Positions 17,706 to 24,346 of a DNA stretch of 64,000 nt are shown here, one piece after another; the first letter of the stretch is position 1, and each line of letters opens with the position of its first letter. The position numbers and the translations under genes are program-made. Under the pieces are notes generated by a model, which ran no database searches, had not been told where the DNA came from, and saw nothing but the letters and a program-made list of their open reading frames with translations. The DNA comes from JAFASC01 sp036265935 (lineage in GTDB: Bacteria > Pseudomonadota > Alphaproteobacteria > Rhizobiales > Beijerinckiaceae). The stretch lies in contig DATAOB010000088.1 in assembly GCA_036265935.1 (NCBI GenBank), positions 1 through 64,000 on the forward strand. The letters are read 5' to 3'.

Positions 17706-17805
17706 CGTCATTGCGAGGAGCGTGAGCGACGAAGCAATCCAGGAGCAAGTTCTGCAATCATCGAAGGTTTTGCTCCTGGATTGCTTCGCTTTGCTCGCAA
17801 TGACG
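17706..17805. repeat. Long palindromic intergenic repeat, family B copy 1
   Basis: CGTCATTGCGAGGAGCGTGA at the left end and the complementary TTTGCTCGCAATGACG at the right enclose a second complementary pair (GAAGCAATCCAGGAGCAA and TTGCTCCTGGATTGCTTC), giving a near-perfect 100-bp hairpin. A second copy lies at 42521-42596. It separates DUF2848 from the next gene. Confidence 0.85.
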
Positions 17806-17835
17806 GCGGCGGACGGGCGCGCTATACCTACGTAC

Positions 17836-18267
17836 ATGCCGAAGCAGCCGCCCGACAAACAAGACCTCGACCGCGAGCTCGATTTCGAGCTGGAGGAAAC
17901 TTTTCCCGCGAGCGATCCGCTCGACGTGACGCGGCCGGCGCCGCATCCGAAAAAGCCGCGCCGAGAGAAGCCGCGCCAGAAGAAATCGCGCGTCGGGATG
18001 ATCGTCACCTTTCTCTGGGACGCGCCGGAAGACGAGGTGCACCGGGAGAGCGTCGCCTATGCACGCGATCTCGCCGCGCACGGCGAGTTCTTATCCAAGC
18101 TGATCCTGCGCGATCCCGCGACGAAAACCTCCGGCGCGGTCTACGTCTTCGCCAATCGCGCCGCCGCCGAGCGCTGGCGCGAGGACATACGTCAACGTCG
18201 CGGTCCCGGTGTCGAGGCGCGGATATTCGAGGTGAATGAGGAAGCGTCGCGGCTGACGCGAGGGTAA
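17836..18267 (+). CDS. Hypothetical protein with N-terminal ETFPASDP motif
   Basis: A 143-residue protein. The N-terminal part (DRELDFELEETFPASDPLDVTRP) carries the EETFPASDP motif found in small alphaproteobacterial proteins. A basic linker (PKKPRREKPRQKKSR) and a compact domain from about residue 55 follow (MIVTFLWDAPEDEVHRESVAYARDLAAHGEFLSKLILRDPATKTSGAVYVFANRAAAERW), which resembles dimeric ferredoxin-like mono-oxygenase folds. No function is assigned. The ATG at 17836 follows the repeat; longer frames would translate repeat DNA. Confidence 0.6.
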   Translation: MPKQPPDKQDLDRELDFELEETFPASDPLDVTRPAPHPKKPRREKPRQKKSRVGMIVTFLWDAPEDEVHRESVAYARDLAAHGEFLSKLILRDPATKTSGAVYVFANRAAAERWREDIRQRRGPGVEARIFEVNEEASRLTRG

Positions 18268-18271
18268 ATCC

Positions 18272-19369
18272 TCACCCACCCCCGACAATCCTCGCCACCA
18301 CTTTCGCGGTGTAATCCACCATCGGCACGATACGCGCGTAATTCAATCGCGTCGGGCCGATGACGCCGAGCACGCCGACGATCCTGCGCTGCTCGTCGTG
18401 GAACGGCGCGGCGATCATCGATGAGCCCGACAGCGAGAACAGCTTGTTCTCGGAACCTATAAAAATCCGTACGCCCTCGCCGCTTTCGGCGCGCGACAGA
18501 AGGTCGATCACTTCGGTTTTGGTCTCGAGGTCGTTGAACAAAAGCCTTATGCGCTCGAGGTCCTGCGCCGCGGTCAGATCCTCGAGCAAGTTGCTCTGGC
18601 CGCGCACGATGAGCTGCGGCGCGTGGCTGCCGAGGCCGGCCCAGCTAGCAAGGCCAGCGTCAACGAGACGCGCCGTGAGCTCATCCAATTCCGCCTGCGC
18701 GGCGCGGCGCGAGGCCTCGATGTCGTCGCGCACTTCGGTCAGCGTGCGGCCGCGGATGCGCGCGTTCAGATAGTTCGCGGCCTCCTGCAGCGCCGACGGC
18801 GGCAGATCGCGCGGCGTCGCGACAATGCGGTTCTCGACCGAGCCGTCCTCGCCGACGAGCACGGCAAGCGCGCGCTCCGGCTCGAGCCGCACGAACTCGA
18901 TCTGCTTTAGCCGCGCATTCTCCTTGTTGGCGACGACGACGCTGGCGCCGCGCGTCAGGCCGGACAAGAGGCTCGTCGCCTCGGCGAGCACGCCCTCGAA
19001 CGAGCCGCGTGAGGCGGCGCGCACCTGCGCTTCGATGCGGGCGCGCTGGTCCTCGCTCAAGTCGCCGATCTGCAAGAGCGCGTCGACGAAGAAGCGCAGG
19101 CCGATCTCGGTCGGCAACCGGCCGGCGCTGGTATGCGGCGCATAGACGAGGCCGAGCTCTTCCAGGTCCTGCATGACGTTGCGTACGGAGGCCGGCGACA
19201 GTGGCATCGGCAGGATGCGCGAGAGGTGGCGCGAACCGACCGGCTCGCCGCTGGCGAGGTAGGATTCGACGATGCGGCGGAAAATCTCGCGCGAGCGCGC
19301 GTCGAGACCGGCGAGCCCGCTCGGCTCGATCCGGGCGGGATCGCGGAATTGCTCGGGGTGGGCGACCAT
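18272..19369 (-). CDS. hrcA: Heat-inducible transcription repressor HrcA
   Basis: A 365-residue repressor that binds CIRCE operators before groESL and dnaK genes. It has the N-terminal winged helix (LDARSREIFRRIVESYLASGEPVGSRHLSRILPMPLSPASVRNVMQDLEELGLVYAPHTSAGRLPTEIGLRFFVD), here described by its key elements SGEPVGSR, SPASVRNVM and PHTSAGRLPT. The C-terminal IDD and GAF-like regions end IGPTRLNYARIVPMVDYTAKVVARI. The start at 19369 is chosen because the upstream extension runs through repeat DNA. The usual downstream grpE is absent; the next gene lies on the other strand. Confidence 0.95.
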   Translation of the reverse strand: MVAHPEQFRDPARIEPSGLAGLDARSREIFRRIVESYLASGEPVGSRHLSRILPMPLSPASVRNVMQDLEELGLVYAPHTSAGRLPTEIGLRFFVDALLQIGDLSEDQRARIEAQVRAASRGSFEGVLAEATSLLSGLTRGASVVVANKENARLKQIEFVRLEPERALAVLVGEDGSVENRIVATPRDLPPSALQEAANYLNARIRGRTLTEVRDDIEASRRAAQAELDELTARLVDAGLASWAGLGSHAPQLIVRGQSNLLEDLTAAQDLERIRLLFNDLETKTEVIDLLSRAESGEGVRIFIGSENKLFSLSGSSMIAAPFHDEQRRIVGVLGVIGPTRLNYARIVPMVDYTAKVVARIVGGG

Positions 19370-19418
19370 GGCGCTCAAGATGGCCGCCCCGCGCGGGCGT
19401 GGCAAGGAAGGGGAATTC

Positions 19419-19547
19419 CTTCTCCCCGCGAGCGAGCGGGGAAAGGTGGCCGAAGGCCGGATGAGGGGCAAAGGCAGCGCTGAACTTGAAGCATTCGCGC
19501 TGCCCCTCATCCTAGCCCTCTCCCCGCATGCATGCGGGGAGAGGGAA
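19419..19547. repeat. Intergenic repeat, family C copy 1
   Basis: Two hairpin units face each other. CCTTCTCCCCGCGAGCGAGCGGGGAAAGG is followed by GGATGAGGGGC, and the mirror GCCCCTCATCC by CTCTCCCCGCATGCATGCGGGGAGAGG. A shorter relative lies at 20358-20430. This CTTCTCCC/GGATGAGGGG motif is widespread in Rhizobiales intergenic DNA. Confidence 0.75.
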
Positions 19548-19598
19548 CGACAAGCTAGACCTTGTGTACGATTTAATCCGCGACGCGCCGATCCACCC

Positions 19599-19624
19599 GG
19601 AACTTATCATAGGTTAGTCGGTTT
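19599..19624 (+). promoter_or_regulatory. Possible EcfG-type promoter toward phasin
   Basis: GGAAC at 19599-19603 is followed after 17 bases by GTTT, the spacing of general-stress sigma (EcfG/RpoE2) promoters, but the preferred C before GTT is a G. It lies 230 bp before the phasin ATG, so the leader would be long. Low confidence. Confidence 0.3.
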
Positions 19625-19854
19625 TCGGCCCGTCGGATGGGCTGCGCCACTCAAGAGCGCCGGCTTTCAGGCTTGTCGGATCGCCTCAGTGTGCGGGAGG
19701 CGCCGGGCCCATTCCATATGAAAGCCTCGACCCGTTGGAGCGTCGGCTCGACCGATGCGCTCCTTTGCGTGCGCTCACGCTCGGGGAGGGAAGCCAACAG
19801 CGGCACGCCCTTGCCAGGGCCGGCCGCACCAACGCGAACAGACGGGGAAAGCGA

Positions 19855-20340
19855 ATGTCTGAGAGCACCAATGCGCAGGCCGAGAGCGTGCGCGACGCAA
19901 TGGAATTCGGCCTCAACAACACAGTGGAAAACTTCCAGAAGGCCACCGACCAGTTCACTCAGGCCGTGGGCTTTGCCGGCCCGCAGGCGGAGGAGCTGGC
20001 GCGCCGGTCGGCGGAAAATATCGAGGCCGTGGCCGAGGCGAGCACGATTCTGGCGAAGGGCGCGCAGGAAATCTCGCGCGAATGGTTCGCCCTGATGCAG
20101 GAGCGTCTCGCCAAGAACCTCGATGCGATGAGCCGGCTCGCGAGTTGCCGCTCGCTGCACGATTTCGTCGCGGCACAAAGCGACATCGCCCGCGATCGGT
20201 TGGGACATAATCTCGAGAGCAGCCGCCGCCTTGCGGAGGCGTCGCTGCGGGTCGCCGATGAAGCCGGGCGGGTCATCCAATCGCAGGCCGGCCGCAACGC
20301 CGCGGCGGTGGAGCGAAGCATGCCGCGCCGCGTGGCGTAG
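19855..20340 (+). CDS. Phasin family protein
   Basis: A 161-residue, almost wholly helical protein typical of the phasin_2 family that coats polyhydroxyalkanoate granules. The signature stretch is MEFGLNNTVENFQKATDQFTQAVGF, then EELARRSAENIEAVAEASTILAKGAQEISREWFALMQERLAKNLDAMSRLASCRSLHDFVAAQSDIARDRL. In outline: a helical granule-binding part and a coiled-coil end. The ATG at 19855 has GGGGAAA upstream. It stands alone, without PHA synthase genes nearby. Confidence 0.88.
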   Translation: MSESTNAQAESVRDAMEFGLNNTVENFQKATDQFTQAVGFAGPQAEELARRSAENIEAVAEASTILAKGAQEISREWFALMQERLAKNLDAMSRLASCRSLHDFVAAQSDIARDRLGHNLESSRRLAEASLRVADEAGRVIQSQAGRNAAAVERSMPRRVA

Positions 20341-20357
20341 GGCGGCGGGACTGAGGC

Positions 20358-20430
20358 GCCCCTTCTCCCGCGTGCGGGAGAAGGTGTCGTTGCGAAGCAA
20401 CGACGGATGAGGGGGTATTTCCCGCTCATC
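20358..20430. repeat. Intergenic repeat, family C copy 2
   Basis: CCCCTTCTCCCGCGTGCGGGAGAAGG forms a hairpin, followed by GTCGTTGCGAAGCAACGAC as a second hairpin and GGATGAGGGGG. The first and last elements match copy 1 at 19419-19547. It fills the gap between the convergent phasin and MarC genes and could act as a bidirectional transcription end. Confidence 0.75.
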
Positions 20431-20431
20431 C

Positions 20432-21052
20432 CTAAAGCTTCGGCAGGTTCAGCCAATCGCCGAGCGCACCGAGCACCATGCTGACGGCGAGCGCCGCGAG
20501 CAGCATGCCCATGACGCGCGCGATGACGCTGGTGCCGCCGACGCCTATCACCCGCGTGATCGGTCCGGCGGCTAGCAGAACCACGAGCTGGATCACCAGC
20601 ACAGCGGCGAGGACGCCGACGGTGATCAGCTGCCCCAACGGATTGAAGCGGTCGTCGTCGGTGAGCAGGATCGCCGTCAGCATCGCACCCGGGCCGGCGA
20701 TTTTTGGAATCGCGATCGGGTAGACCGCCAGCGCGAAGTGGCTCTGCTCGGCGCCTTGCGCGGTCGCGCGATTGTCGCCGCGGATCATTTCGAGCGCCAC
20801 CAGAAACAACAGGATGCCGCCGGAAATCTGGAAGGCGCGGATCGGCACATTCATCTGCCGCAGCACCACCGCGCCGCCGAAGATGAAGAAGACGAGAACC
20901 GCGAAAGCGATCAGCACCGCATTGAGCGCGATTCTGCGCTGCGCGCGCGGATCGAGCGACGCGGCGACCGACAGGAACACCGGCAGCGCCGCGATCGGAT
21001 TGATGACCAGGAAGAAGGTGACGAACTCGTTGAAGTGCTGCTGCCACCACAT
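20432..21052 (-). CDS. MarC family integral membrane protein
   Basis: A 206-residue protein with six predicted membrane helices and the MarC-family segments FFLVINPIAALPVFL, RAFQISGGILLFLVALEMIRG, and AVYPIAIPKIAGPGAMLTAILL. The name derives from the E. coli mar locus, but MarC does not itself confer drug resistance and its role is unknown. The start at 21052 (MWWQQHFNEFVTFF) matches family N-termini; the longer frame upstream is not membrane-like. Confidence 0.88.
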   Translation of the reverse strand: MWWQQHFNEFVTFFLVINPIAALPVFLSVAASLDPRAQRRIALNAVLIAFAVLVFFIFGGAVVLRQMNVPIRAFQISGGILLFLVALEMIRGDNRATAQGAEQSHFALAVYPIAIPKIAGPGAMLTAILLTDDDRFNPLGQLITVGVLAAVLVIQLVVLLAAGPITRVIGVGGTSVIARVMGMLLAALAVSMVLGALGDWLNLPKL

Positions 21053-21271
21053 GGGTTTTGTCTCACGTCCGCGGGCCGGATGTGAGCGTAACGGCAGAAT
21101 GCGAAAAGAAAAAAAGAAGGCTCGCGCCAGCCGTTGCTCGATTGGGTTCTGCCCAGCAACGGCGATCCACGCCCATCTATCCGTCACCGTCGCCGGCTCT
21201 AGATCGCAGAGCGTGGAAAGGGACCGCGGACCGCGACTCCGCCTCTTTTCGGCCGCTCAAGGGAGGCGACG

Positions 21272-22924
21272 ATGCTCGAGCCCACTCGCAAAGCGGCGCC
21301 GGTTGCCGGTGCCGGCATCGACCGGCGCGAAATGCTCAAGATGGGCGCGGGCGCCGCTGCGCTCACTACATTCGGTCTACCGTCTCGGGCCGCAGGGCAG
21401 GGAAGCGAGTGGAATCAGGGACAGCTCTCGCTTCTGCTTCCGACCGCGAGCCACGAACGCTTTCTGATCAAAACGTCGTTTGTCTCGCCGCTCACCGAGC
21501 CGCCACGCCTTTCCGTCAACGGCAGATCGATCGCAGGCGAACAAACCGATCCGCAGGGCCGCTTCTGGCGCTTCGATGCGCGCTCGCTGCAGCCGGACAC
21601 GCAATACGAGCTTCGCATCACAGACGCCGGCGGCGCGCCGCTTTGCGATGCATGGCCCTTAAGAACGTTTCCGGCGCCGGATGCTGCTCCGCGGCGCATG
21701 CGCATCGTCGCTTATACATGCGCCGGTGGGCGAGCAGGACCGCGCTTTCGCGAGAAGACCTTCTTTCTCGACATGGCGCCGCGCCAGCGCCTGCTTGCCC
21801 GGGCGTTATCTTTCACGCCGGACGCGCTGATCGCCAACGGCGATCACATCTATTGGGATCAGGCGACACTGCTCAACAAGCCTTTCGCCAAATATGTGCA
21901 GGAACAGATCTGGCCGAGTGTCGGCGGTGCATTGGATTTGTCGCTGCCGATGCTGCATCCGCGCAACCTGCCGATCTTCTTGAAGGTCTGCGATTCGCAG
22001 ATTCCGGCGCTGTACGGAACGACACTTCGCTCGACTCCCTCGTTCTTCATCGTCGACGACCATGATTATTTCGAGAACGATGAATTCGACGCGAAGGTCG
22101 CGACCTTGCCGCCAGACGATTACGGCTTGGTCGCGGCCGAGCAGACGCAACATCTCTACTATCCTGAATTTTTGCCCGATCAGAACCGGCCGCTCTGGCT
22201 GGCCAGCGGAGATCTCGCGCGCCTTGCCCCGAACACGAACGGCAAATTCGGCACGATCCGTTTCGGCAATCTCCTCGAGGCCGTGCTCTACGACTGCCGC
22301 CGCTACGTGAACTACAAGGGCAAGCACGCCAAGATCATCCCGCAATGGACGGAGGACTGGCTGGTTGCGCGTACCCGCGCCGAAGACACGGCGCATTTCT
22401 TCCATGCGCCGTCACTGCCTTTCGCTTATTGCTCGGGAAAGCTCGGCGACTGGTATCCCGACCTGCTCGACGAGAGCACGGGCAAGATGGGTCTTGCCGA
22501 TGACAAGCCCGGGTGGCAGCACGGCTGGTTTTCGCAACACCAGCGTCTCATCCAGGCGATGGCGTCGCAAAGCAAGCGTGCGGCGGTCATCGTCGAAGGC
22601 GACATGCATGCAACGGCCGCCGGGAAGATCACCCGCTCCGCGGACATCAACCTCACACAACCGGTGCATACGATTCTGAGCGGAACGCTCGGGACCGGCG
22701 ATGTCGGATTTCCCTCCGCATATAGAAGCGTTCAATCGACTCCGTCGCTCGTGCTCGATATGGATCAGGCGCTGAAGCCAACCGAGAAGAATGGATTCAC
22801 GTTGATCGATGTCACGCCGGACACGATGACGTTCTCGATTTTTCTCTGGCGTCCGCCGCAACCGATCGAGGAGATCGACACGATGTCCCCGGCGCTTGTC
22901 TACGAGGTGGCGCGCAAGGCGTGA
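21272..22924 (+). CDS. PhoD-like phosphatase with Tat signal
   Basis: A 550-residue metallophosphatase of the alkaline phosphatase D family. Residues 15-45 form a twin-arginine signal (IDRREMLKMGAGAAALTTFG), so the protein is likely exported folded. Metal-site motifs are LIANGDHIYWDQ, FIVDDHDYFENDEFD and VIVEGDMHATAAG, followed by ILSGTLGTGD. PhoD enzymes cleave phosphodiesters and phosphomonoesters with Ca2+ and Fe3+; the exact metals here are not visible. GGGAGG precedes the ATG. No Pho box was recognised upstream. Confidence 0.88.
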   Translation: MLEPTRKAAPVAGAGIDRREMLKMGAGAAALTTFGLPSRAAGQGSEWNQGQLSLLLPTASHERFLIKTSFVSPLTEPPRLSVNGRSIAGEQTDPQGRFWRFDARSLQPDTQYELRITDAGGAPLCDAWPLRTFPAPDAAPRRMRIVAYTCAGGRAGPRFREKTFFLDMAPRQRLLARALSFTPDALIANGDHIYWDQATLLNKPFAKYVQEQIWPSVGGALDLSLPMLHPRNLPIFLKVCDSQIPALYGTTLRSTPSFFIVDDHDYFENDEFDAKVATLPPDDYGLVAAEQTQHLYYPEFLPDQNRPLWLASGDLARLAPNTNGKFGTIRFGNLLEAVLYDCRRYVNYKGKHAKIIPQWTEDWLVARTRAEDTAHFFHAPSLPFAYCSGKLGDWYPDLLDESTGKMGLADDKPGWQHGWFSQHQRLIQAMASQSKRAAVIVEGDMHATAAGKITRSADINLTQPVHTILSGTLGTGDVGFPSAYRSVQSTPSLVLDMDQALKPTEKNGFTLIDVTPDTMTFSIFLWRPPQPIEEIDTMSPALVYEVARKA

Positions 22925-22995
22925 AGCGCTGCGAGTCCTAAACGAGCTTATTCGAAGCTTTTCGTCACAGCCGCATAAAGTTAATGTTCGGCCGA

Positions 22996-23024
22996 TTGAC
23001 TCCTCCTGAATATAATCCTATATT
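22996..23024 (+). promoter_or_regulatory. Sigma-70-type promoter of the candidate structured RNA
   Basis: TTGACT at 22996-23001 and TATATT at 23019-23024 are separated by exactly 17 bp, a near-consensus housekeeping promoter in an otherwise GC-rich gap. Transcription would start near 23031 and run to the right, where the next gene lies on the opposite strand. Confidence 0.6.
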
Positions 23025-23030
23025 CCCTCC

Positions 23031-23377
23031 CGTCCCCGCCCGCCAGAGGGCGTCTCTAGAGCGATCTTGAACGTGGGCGGGGGACCGGCGCCCGCGCGCG
23101 AGGCCCATCCAGCCGCGCTCCCGGGAGGCTCTTGCAAACGGCGCTCACGCCGAACCCGCCGGCGGCGAAACCTGCCGCTGGGACGAGGTCAGGCGCCGAG
23201 TAACCCGCCCGTCCGGCAATATGACCGGTCCGCGGCTTAAGATCCCTTGAGCGGATCAAGGTGGCTAACGCCAAACCAGGTCCGTGAAGCTGCGGGACGC
23301 AAGGGACAAAAATCGCCGACATGGGACGCCGGGAAACCGGCTCTTAGTTTCAGGATCGGCGACCCGGCGTCCCGTGT
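23031..23377 (+). ncRNA. Candidate structured non-coding RNA of unknown class
   Basis: The stretch begins at the predicted start site with GTCCCCGCCC (23032-23041), which pairs with GGGCGGGGGAC (23075-23085) apart from one bulged G. It ends with a 15-bp stem, ACATGGGACGCCGGG (23319-23333) against CCCGGCGTCCCGTGT (23363-23377), containing one G-T pair. Several shorter complementary pairs lie between. No reading frame in either direction looks like a protein. Hallmark sequences of RNase P RNA, SRP RNA, tmRNA and cobalamin riboswitches were looked for and not found. A 6S-like RNA cannot be excluded. Its 3' end is uncertain because no T-run follows. Confidence 0.4.
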
Positions 23378-23440
23378 CCTCTCGTTGTTTGGCAGGGTCG
23401 TGAGGCGCAACAAGGATGACGCGCGCCTCGTCGGGAGCGC

Positions 23441-23556
23441 CCACATTCCCGGACGCGCGCAGCGCGATCCGGGACCCAGGGCAAACGCCTCGCATCATGT
23501 CATCGGCTCTGGACCCCGGATCGCATTCCGCTTCCTTCATGCGTCCGGGGATGTGG
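23441..23556. repeat. Intergenic palindromic repeat, family A copy 2
   Basis: CCACATTCCCGGACGCGCGC opens the copy and CATGCGTCCGGGGATGTGG closes it, with CTGGACCCCGGATCGCATTC inside. The same frame is seen at 11288-11393 and 39459-39590. It lies directly after the response-regulator stop codon and may end its transcript. Confidence 0.85.
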
Positions 23557-23575
23557 CCCTGAGCGTGCGCTGAAT

Positions 23576-24223
23576 CTACCCCGCGACGCCGCCAATCTTC
23601 CCCGCGGCGATCACCGCCTGCGTGCGGCTCTCGACCCCGAGCTTCGTCAGAATGGCGGAGACATGCGCTTTGACCGTCGCCTCCGAGACCGAAAGCTCGT
23701 AGGCGATCTGCTTGTTCAACAAGCCCTCGGACAGCATCATCAACACGCGCGCCTGTTGCGGCGTCAGCGACGCCAGCCTTCGCACGATGTCCGCCGTCTC
23801 CTGATTGGCCGGCGCCGCCAAATCGACGTCGGCCGGAATCCACACCTCGCCCTTCAGCACGCGGCGCACCGCGTCGCGCATCGTCTCGATCGGCGTCGTC
23901 TTCGGAATGAAGCCGAGCGCGCCGGCCTCGAGACAGGAACGGATGACGCCGCGATCTTCGTTGGCCGAGACGATCGCCACCGGCACCGCCGGATGCTGCG
24001 CGCGCAGGAACAACAGCCCTGAGAGCCCGCGCATGCCGGGCATGGCAAGATCGAGCAGAACGAGGTCGGGATCGGGATTGGCTTCGAGCTCGCGCATGAG
24101 CCCGTCGAGATCGGCGGCCTCGACAATGTCCGCCTGGATCGCGCCGGACAGGGCCTGCGAAAGCGCACCGCGAACCAGCGGATGGTCGTCCGCGATCACG
24201 ATCCGCGTCTTTGCCTCGTCCAC
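23576..24223 (-). CDS. Two-component response regulator, NarL/LuxR type
   Basis: A 215-residue regulator. The receiver domain (about residues 6-120) has the acidic pair in IVIADDHPLVRGAL, the phospho-acceptor Asp in VLLDLAMPGM and the Lys in GFIPKTTP. The LuxR-type helix-turn-helix (about 148-210) reads LTPQQARVLMMLSEGLLNKQIAYELSVSEATVKAHVSAILTKLGV, given here by its key parts GLLNKQIA and SEATVKAH. The GTG at 24223 is chosen for its GGGGGGAA ribosome site and because it begins just before the receiver. It is divergent from a symporter gene, a pairing known for CrbR/CrbS-like acetate or organic-acid uptake systems. No kinase gene is adjacent. Confidence 0.9.
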   Translation of the reverse strand: MDEAKTRIVIADDHPLVRGALSQALSGAIQADIVEAADLDGLMRELEANPDPDLVLLDLAMPGMRGLSGLLFLRAQHPAVPVAIVSANEDRGVIRSCLEAGALGFIPKTTPIETMRDAVRRVLKGEVWIPADVDLAAPANQETADIVRRLASLTPQQARVLMMLSEGLLNKQIAYELSVSEATVKAHVSAILTKLGVESRTQAVIAAGKIGGVAG

Positions 24224-24346
24224 ATTCCCCCCGGGAAGCCCGCCGGTGGCGGCTATCGCCGCTTCTTGCCGCCAACTATCATTGGTATGCAAAAGCGGCC
24301 CATGCAAGGGTCGGCCAAGATCAGGCTGAAAGATTAGGCTGAATAG

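Larger units (their letters stand above)
19370..19854. other. Non-coding region between hrcA and the phasin gene
   Basis: The 485-bp gap holds repeat family C copy 1 (19419-19547) and a GGAAC-N17-GTTT element at 19599-19623 pointing toward the phasin gene. The remainder, about 230 bp, shows no convincing gene, tRNA or CIRCE element (TTAGCACTC-N9-GAGTGCTAA). Confidence 0.6.
22925..23575. other. 651-bp non-coding region with promoter, structured DNA and a repeat
   Basis: Between the PhoD gene and the response regulator lie a strong sigma-70-type promoter (22996-23024), about 350 bp of strongly self-complementary sequence with no conserved reading frame (23031-23377), and repeat family A copy 2 (23441-23556). 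See the separate entries. Confidence 0.7.

Noticed and set aside
23056..23322. Minus-strand 88-codon frame in the structured region
   Set aside because: Composition is that of random GC-rich DNA, with no ribosome site and no known motif; the RNA explanation fits better.
23031..23377. tmRNA, RNase P RNA, SRP RNA or cobalamin riboswitch
   Set aside because: None of the conserved core sequences (GAGGAAAGTCC, a tag-like ANDN frame, GGAAG-type SRP loop, GCCACTG B12 box) is present on either strand.
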